From: Opitutaceae bacterium | GTDB lineage: Bacteria; Verrucomicrobiota; Verrucomicrobiia; Opitutales; Opitutaceae | Direction of reading: 5' to 3' | Assembly: GCA_027485815.1 (NCBI GenBank) | Contig: JAIXQE010000147.1 | Coordinates: 1-64,000 of the forward strand | Length of the DNA: 64,000 bases | Part shown: piece by piece, positions 58,058 to 64,000 of the stretch | Layout: the number at the start of each line of letters is the position of its first letter | Numbering within the stretch: the stretch's first letter is position 1 | Notes under the pieces: generated by a model | Told to the model about the DNA's origin: nothing | Seen by the model: the letters and a program-made list of their open reading frames with translations, nothing else | Database searches by the model: none | Program-made: the position numbers and the translations under genes

Positions 58058-58063
58058 TATATT
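58058..58063 (+). promoter_or_regulatory. Candidate -10 box upstream of the class IV aminotransferase
   Basis: TATATT inside CTTATATTAAC stands out in a GC-rich background, 22 nt before the GTG start at 58086. The expected -35 region is weak (no TTGACA-like box), so this is a candidate only. Confidence 0.35.
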
Positions 58064-58085
58064 AACCCTGTAGCCTCTCTCCTCC

Positions 58086-58991
58086 GTGCCTCCGGCGGCC
58101 TATATACAAGCCAATAGCAACGGCCGCCTGCATCCCGCGGACGCCCCGGCGATCGCGCCCCTGAACCGGGGCTATCTCTATGGAGACGCGGTCTACGAGG
58201 TCTGGCGCACCCACCACGGTGTGCTGTTCGCCTTCGCGGAGCACTGGACCCGGTTGGAGCGCTCGGCCGCGGCGCTGCACCTGCAGTTGCCCCTGACCTC
58301 CGCGCAGGTCCGGGAACAGGTTGCGCGCACCGCGGCCGCGTTCCGCGCGCACACGGGGGAGGCGGGCGACCTCTACGTCCGCCTCCAGGTCACCCGCGGC
58401 GCCGGGCCCATTGGCCTCGCTCCCGGCCTGGCGGACCAGTCGGACTGGACCCTGTTGGTCCAGCAGGCTCCGAAGCCCCCGGCCCGGAGCCTGCGGCTCG
58501 CGATCCCCCTCACGCTGCGGCGCAACCCCGCCGCCTGCCTGGATCCCGCCTGGAAGACCGGGAATTACCTCAACAACCTGCTCGGAGTGGGGGAGGCCCG
58601 CCGCCGGGGCGCCGATGATGCCCTCTTCCTCAACCTCGCCGGCCACCTGACGGAGCTCTCCGCGGCCTCGCTGATTCTGGTGGAGGGGGCGCGTTTGGTC
58701 ACCCCGCGGCTGGAGGACGGCCTGCTCGCCGGGATCACTCGCGCGCTGCTGTTGACGCACGTGGCGCCCGCGGCCGGCTTTCAGGTCGAGGAGCGCTCGA
58801 TTTTCCCGGCCGAGGTGGAACGGTGCTCCGAGGCCATGGCGCTTTCGACCACAAAGAACGTGACCCCGGTGGCGGCGATCGACGCCTGGGAGTGGACGGA
58901 CACTCCCGGCCCGGTCTCCCGGCGGTTGCAGGCCGCCTGGGAGGATTTTGTGCGGGCGTACGCGGCTCAGCACCCGGAACTCCGGGTGTGA
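58086..58991 (+). CDS. Class IV pyridoxal-phosphate aminotransferase/lyase
   Basis: A 301-residue fold-type IV PLP enzyme (branched-chain aminotransferase, D-amino-acid aminotransferase or aminodeoxychorismate lyase family). It shows the N-terminal APLNRGYLYGDAVYEV signature, the PLP lysine in AWKTGNYLNNLLGVGEARRR (about residue 158), the catalytic-site Glu in GHLTELSAASL (about 195) and TRALLLTHVAP. The length suits all three subfamilies; the substrate cannot be decided here. The start is a GTG at 58086. Confidence 0.9.
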   Translation: MPPAAYIQANSNGRLHPADAPAIAPLNRGYLYGDAVYEVWRTHHGVLFAFAEHWTRLERSAAALHLQLPLTSAQVREQVARTAAAFRAHTGEAGDLYVRLQVTRGAGPIGLAPGLADQSDWTLLVQQAPKPPARSLRLAIPLTLRRNPAACLDPAWKTGNYLNNLLGVGEARRRGADDALFLNLAGHLTELSAASLILVEGARLVTPRLEDGLLAGITRALLLTHVAPAAGFQVEERSIFPAEVERCSEAMALSTTKNVTPVAAIDAWEWTDTPGPVSRRLQAAWEDFVRAYAAQHPELRV

Positions 58992-59025
58992 GCCGCGCCG
59001 TCTCCGGTGCGGAAGTCGGGCGGAC

Positions 59026-61356
<2,331 letters not shown>

Positions 61357-61460
61357 TCACGGAAAGATTCCGGTTGCGTTCGGGGAGCGCCAGCCTTTGC
61401 CTCGAACCCTTTTCCATTACGCCTGCCTCCGATGGTCGGGGCGACGGGCGGACCGAAACC

Positions 61461-62222
61461 ATGAGCCAAAAGTTCAAACTCAACGTCGCCGCCCGCGCCC
61501 AAACCGGCCGCAGCGCCTCCCGTCGTCTCCGCAAAGCCCAGCGGGTCCCCGCAGTGCTTTACGGGAAGCACACCAAGCCCGAGTCCCTCTCGATCGACGC
61601 GCCGGAGTTCGTGCGCTTCCTGAAGGCCGTCGGCGGTCGCGCCGTGTTGGTGGATCTCCAGCGGGGCGACCAGTCCGCGCCGGTGATCTCCTTCCTGCAG
61701 GAGGTCCAGCGGGATCCCATCACCGACAAGTACCTGCACATCGACCTGCAGGAGGTGAAGGCGGACGAGAAGTTCGAGATTCGCGTGCCGGTTCACCTGA
61801 GCGGTGAGTCCTTCGGCGTGAAGAACCAGAGCGGCGTGTTGGAGATGGCGACTCCCGCCCTCCGGATCCGCGTGCTCCCGAAGGATCTGCCTGAGGCCAT
61901 CGTGGTCGACGTCACCGAGCTCAAGGTCGGCGAGACGATCAAGGTGGGCAGCCTGAAGGCGATCCCCGGCGTGGACTTCCTCGATTCCAAGGGCCAGCCC
62001 GTGGTGGCCTGCGTCGAGCCGGTCGCCGAGGTGGTTCAGGCCGCCGCCGCCACGGCGGCTCCGGCCGAAGGTGCTGCTGCTGCCGCCGCTCCCGCCGAGG
62101 GTGCTGCCGCCGCTCCGGCTGCCGCCGGCGATGCCAAGGCCGCGGCTCCCGCCGCCGCCGGCGCCAAGGCTGCCGCCCCCGCCGCGGGGGCCAAGCCGGC
62201 CGCCGCCCCGGCCAAGAAGTAA
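61461..62222 (+). CDS. rplY: Ribosomal protein bL25 (general stress protein Ctc type)
   Basis: A 253-residue L25/TL5/CTC protein binding 5S rRNA. The L25 domain starts at FKLNVAARAQTGRSASRRLR and YGKHTKPESLSID, followed by the CTC beta-domain (EIRVPVHLSGESFGVKNQSG, LEMATPALRIRVLPKDLPEA, VDVTELKVGETIKVGSLKAI). The last 60 or so residues are an Ala/Pro/Lys/Gly tail (AAPAEGAAAAAAP, PAAGAKPAAAPAKK), unusually long and low-complexity. First gene of the rplY-pth-rpsF-ssb-rplI run. Confidence 0.95.
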   Translation: MSQKFKLNVAARAQTGRSASRRLRKAQRVPAVLYGKHTKPESLSIDAPEFVRFLKAVGGRAVLVDLQRGDQSAPVISFLQEVQRDPITDKYLHIDLQEVKADEKFEIRVPVHLSGESFGVKNQSGVLEMATPALRIRVLPKDLPEAIVVDVTELKVGETIKVGSLKAIPGVDFLDSKGQPVVACVEPVAEVVQAAAATAAPAEGAAAAAAPAEGAAAAPAAAGDAKAAAPAAAGAKAAAPAAGAKPAAAPAKK

Positions 62223-62236
62223 GTCCCCGCTGGTTC

Positions 62237-62270
62237 GCGGCCGTCCCCGCCCCATCTCGGGGCCGGCCGC
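62237..62270 (+). terminator. Hairpin between rplY and pth
   Basis: GCGGCCG (62237-62243) pairs with CGGCCGC (62264-62270), with an inner CCCCG (62245-62249)/CGGGG (62258-62262) stem. Twelve base pairs with one mismatch, followed by TTGGTTCGAAGTTCTTT, only weakly T-rich. Could act as an attenuator inside the operon. Confidence 0.5.
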
Positions 62271-62292
62271 TTGGTTCGAAGTTCTTTGAGTC

Positions 62293-62877
62293 ATGTTCCC
62301 TTCGCTCGTCGTCGGTCTGGGCAATCCAGGCCGCGAATACCGCGACACCCGGCATAACCTGGGCTGGCAGGTGCTCGACGCCCTCGCTACCCGGGAACGC
62401 CTGGCGTGGCGCCCCGCGCCCCAATTTCGCGCGGAGGTCGCCCGCTGGGATCGTCCCGGATCGCCGGCGTGCTGGCTGGTCAAGCCGCAGACGTTCATGA
62501 ACGCGAGCGGCGAAGCCGTCGGCCCGCTGGCCCGCTACCATCGCATTCCCGCCCCGGGGATCGTGGCCGTGTACGACGACCTCACCCTCGACCTTGGCCT
62601 CATCAAGGTCTCGATCGGGGGCGGTTCGGCCGGCCACAATGGCGTCGCCAGCCTCGTCCAGCATCTGGACGGCCCCTTTGTTCGCTTCCGGCTGGGCATC
62701 GGGCCCCGCGCACCCGCGGCGATGGAACTGACCGACTTCGTCCTTGGAACCTTCACTCCCGACCAATCCATCCTCGTTTCCCAACGCCTGCCGCATTTCC
62801 TCCAAGGCCTCGACCTCCTGCTTACCCGGGGCGCCGACGCCGCCATGAACCAACTCAACCGCCGAGATCCCAAATGA
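62293..62877 (+). CDS. pth: Peptidyl-tRNA hydrolase
   Basis: A 194-residue enzyme recycling stalled peptidyl-tRNA. Visible motifs: VVGLGNPGREYRDTRHNLGW with the catalytic His (about residue 22), LVKPQTFMNASGEAVGPLAR, VYDDLTLDLGLIKVSIGGGS, SAGHNGVASLVQHLDGPFVR and FRLGIGP. Full length. Its stop overlaps the rpsF start as ATGA. Confidence 0.97.
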   Translation: MFPSLVVGLGNPGREYRDTRHNLGWQVLDALATRERLAWRPAPQFRAEVARWDRPGSPACWLVKPQTFMNASGEAVGPLARYHRIPAPGIVAVYDDLTLDLGLIKVSIGGGSAGHNGVASLVQHLDGPFVRFRLGIGPRAPAAMELTDFVLGTFTPDQSILVSQRLPHFLQGLDLLLTRGADAAMNQLNRRDPK

Positions 62878-63170
62878 ACCCGTCCCACCGCAGCTACCAC
62901 GCCTCCTTCATCCTCGACAACCGGGGCAAGGAGGAGACCGTCGACCAGATCGTCGAAGGCATCAAGAAGGTCATCACCGAGGTCAAGGGTGAGGTCGCCA
63001 CCGTCGAGAACATCGGCCGCAAGGACTTCGTCCGCGTGACCGACCGCAAGTTCACGGGCGCCCACTACGTGCACATCGACTTCTCGGGTCCCGCCGAGGC
63101 GCCCGCCGCCCTGCGCGAGAAGCTTCGCCTCAACGGCAGCGTTTACCGCACGTTCATCCAGAGCGCCTGA
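62874..63170 (+). CDS. rpsF: Ribosomal protein bS6
   Basis: A 98-residue 30S subunit protein. It matches the S6 fold: YHASFILDNRGKEETVDQIV, VATVENIGRKDFVRVTDRKF and GAHYVHIDFSGPAEAPAALR. The ATG is inside the pth stop (ATGA), so coupled translation is likely. It is normally in an operon with ssb, rpsR and rplI. Confidence 0.95.
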   Translation: MNPSHRSYHASFILDNRGKEETVDQIVEGIKKVITEVKGEVATVENIGRKDFVRVTDRKFTGAHYVHIDFSGPAEAPAALREKLRLNGSVYRTFIQSA

Positions 63171-63183
63171 GGCGCCCGCCGCC

Positions 63184-63651
63184 ATGCCCGCCCTCAACAA
63201 GGTCCTGCTGATGGGGAACCTGACCCGCGACCCCGAGTTGCGGGTCACCCCCAAGGGCACGCCGATCTGTCAGTTCGCCCTCGCGATCAACCGGCAGTTC
63301 AAGATGGAGTCCGGTGAAAGCCGCGAAGAGGTGATCTACGTGGACGTCGAGGCGTGGGGCAAGCAGGGCGAGACCATCGCCAAGTATTGCACGAAGGGCC
63401 GCCCCCTGTACGTCGAAGGCCGCCTCCGGCTCGACCAATGGGAGGACAAGAACACCAAGGAGAAGCGCAGCCGGATGAAGGTCGTGCTGGAGCAATTCCA
63501 ATTCCTGGGTGACGGACGGGGCGGCGGCGCTCCCACGGGCGCCGGGGATGCCCCCGGTGCCGCTTCCCCCGAACGCTTTTCCCCGCCACCGCGGGCTTCC
63601 TCCCCGAAGCCGGCGGCGTCGGAGAACCTCGACGAGGACGTTCCGTTCTGA
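63184..63651 (+). CDS. ssb: Single-stranded DNA-binding protein
   Basis: A 155-residue OB-fold SSB. N-terminal LNKVLLMGNLTRDPELRVTP, FALAINRQFKMESGESREEV, DVEAWGKQGETIAKYCTKGR and RLRLDQWEDKNTKEKRSRMK are the classical segments. A Gly/Pro-rich linker ends in the acidic tip LDEDVPF, the protein-interaction tail. It lies 13 nt after rpsF. Confidence 0.97.
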   Translation: MPALNKVLLMGNLTRDPELRVTPKGTPICQFALAINRQFKMESGESREEVIYVDVEAWGKQGETIAKYCTKGRPLYVEGRLRLDQWEDKNTKEKRSRMKVVLEQFQFLGDGRGGGAPTGAGDAPGAASPERFSPPPRASSPKPAASENLDEDVPF

Positions 63652-63677
63652 ACGGCCTCGTTTCCCCCGCATCGGTG

Positions 63678-63697
63678 CGGACCCGTCCCCGGGTCCG
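63678..63697 (+). terminator. Hairpin between ssb and rplI
   Basis: CGGACCC (63678-63684), loop GTCCCC, then GGGTCCG (63691-63697). Perfect 7-bp stem without a T-tract. It may be an attenuator or a ribosomal-protein autoregulatory site. Confidence 0.4.
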
Positions 63698-63755
63698 TCG
63701 GCGGTGAACCCCGCCACGAAACCAAAACCTGTACCCACCTCAACCCACCACGCAT

Positions 63756-64000
63756 ATGGCCACCAAAGAAGTGCTCCTCGTCAAACCCGTCGAAGGTCTC
63801 GGCGGCGAAGGCGACCAAGTCAAAGTCCGCGCCGGCTACGCCCGCAACTATCTGCTGCCCCGCAAGATCGCGGTGTCGCTGACCACCGCCAACCGCAAGC
63901 AGGTCGACGCCCTCAAGAAGCGCCGCGCCGAGCGGGAACAGGCGGAGCTGTCCGGCGCCCAGGAGCTCGCGCGCAAGCTCGAGAAGACCTCGCTGGCCTT
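63756..64000 (+). CDS. rplI: Ribosomal protein bL9 (3' end cut off)
   Basis: About 81 codons are present from the ATG at 63756; the C-terminal domain lies past the window. The N-terminal domain is canonical: EVLLVKPVEGLGGEGDQVKV, RAGYARNYLLPRKIAV, followed by the basic connecting helix (RKQVDALKKRRAEREQAELS). No rpsR lies between ssb and this gene. Confidence 0.94.
   Translation, partial: MATKEVLLVKPVEGLGGEGDQVKVRAGYARNYLLPRKIAVSLTTANRKQVDALKKRRAEREQAELSGAQELARKLEKTSLA

Noticed and set aside
62262-62292. tRNA fragment suggested by GGTTCGAA
   Set aside because: No cloverleaf can be drawn around it; the short T-arm-like string is isolated between rplY and pth.

Overview
The window is a very GC-rich, densely packed chromosomal segment with no rRNA, tRNA, CRISPR array, insertion sequence or prophage that I can see. 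The content points to a Gram-negative member of Verrucomicrobiota, most likely an Opitutaceae-type bacterium. The evidence is a five-gene locus laid out like Akkermansia Amuc_1102-Amuc_1098 (PilM-like, pilus-like proteins, secretin), a DUF1501 plus planctomycete-cytochrome/DUF1549/DUF1553 gene pair, two secreted sulfatases, an LPS acyltransferase/heptosyltransferase fusion, and a giant bacterial-Ig protein with a C-terminal repeat that I associate with this group. This placement is inference from gene content.

Layout. 1-5076 (minus): sulfatase, LpxL-GT9 fusion, then the OppD and OppF ATPases of a peptide ABC importer (OppF runs off the left edge). 5189-7440 (plus): GMC oxidoreductase with its small Tat-type subunit. 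7540-11498 (minus): Nudix hydrolase and pyruvate dehydrogenase E1-alpha, E1-beta and E2. 11497-27472 (plus): the pilus-like locus followed by a 2917-residue Ig-repeat protein. 27625-32270 (minus): nadE, hemL and an S55-type peptidase-like protein. 32364-37316 (plus): TolC-like protein, Maf, TonB-like protein, pseudouridine synthase and DAHP synthase. 37303-41430 (minus): mutS and a second sulfatase. 41569-46133: PIN-PhoH ATPase, SNF2 helicase (minus) and a small lysozyme-like protein. 46185-51519 (minus): ffh, DUF1549/1553 cytochrome protein and DUF1501 protein. 51629-54806 (plus): Lrp-type regulator, class I aminotransferase and Der GTPase. 54825-56630 (minus): DUF4214-repeat protein and an HTH-metallo-beta-lactamase fusion. 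56736-58991 (plus): SDR dehydrogenase, small DNA-binding-like protein and class IV aminotransferase. 59026-61254 (minus): monomeric isocitrate dehydrogenase. 61461-64000 (plus): rplY-pth-rpsF-ssb-rplI, a translation/replication operon with rplI cut by the right edge.

Genes are often translationally coupled through GTGA/ATGA overlaps (6889, 33671, 35411, 47639, 62874). Almost none of the starts I inspected has a recognisable Shine-Dalgarno sequence; many leaders are C/T-rich instead. The most interesting block is 11497-27472, an envelope-spanning pilus or secretion-like machine (cytoplasmic PilM with fused PilN-like segment, two inner-membrane or periplasmic partners, secretin) directly followed by a giant secreted protein built from about 23 Ig-like modules. 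That protein has clear higher-order tandem duplications and could be the substrate or partner of the machine. No assembly ATPase, platform protein, prepilin or prepilin peptidase lies in the window.
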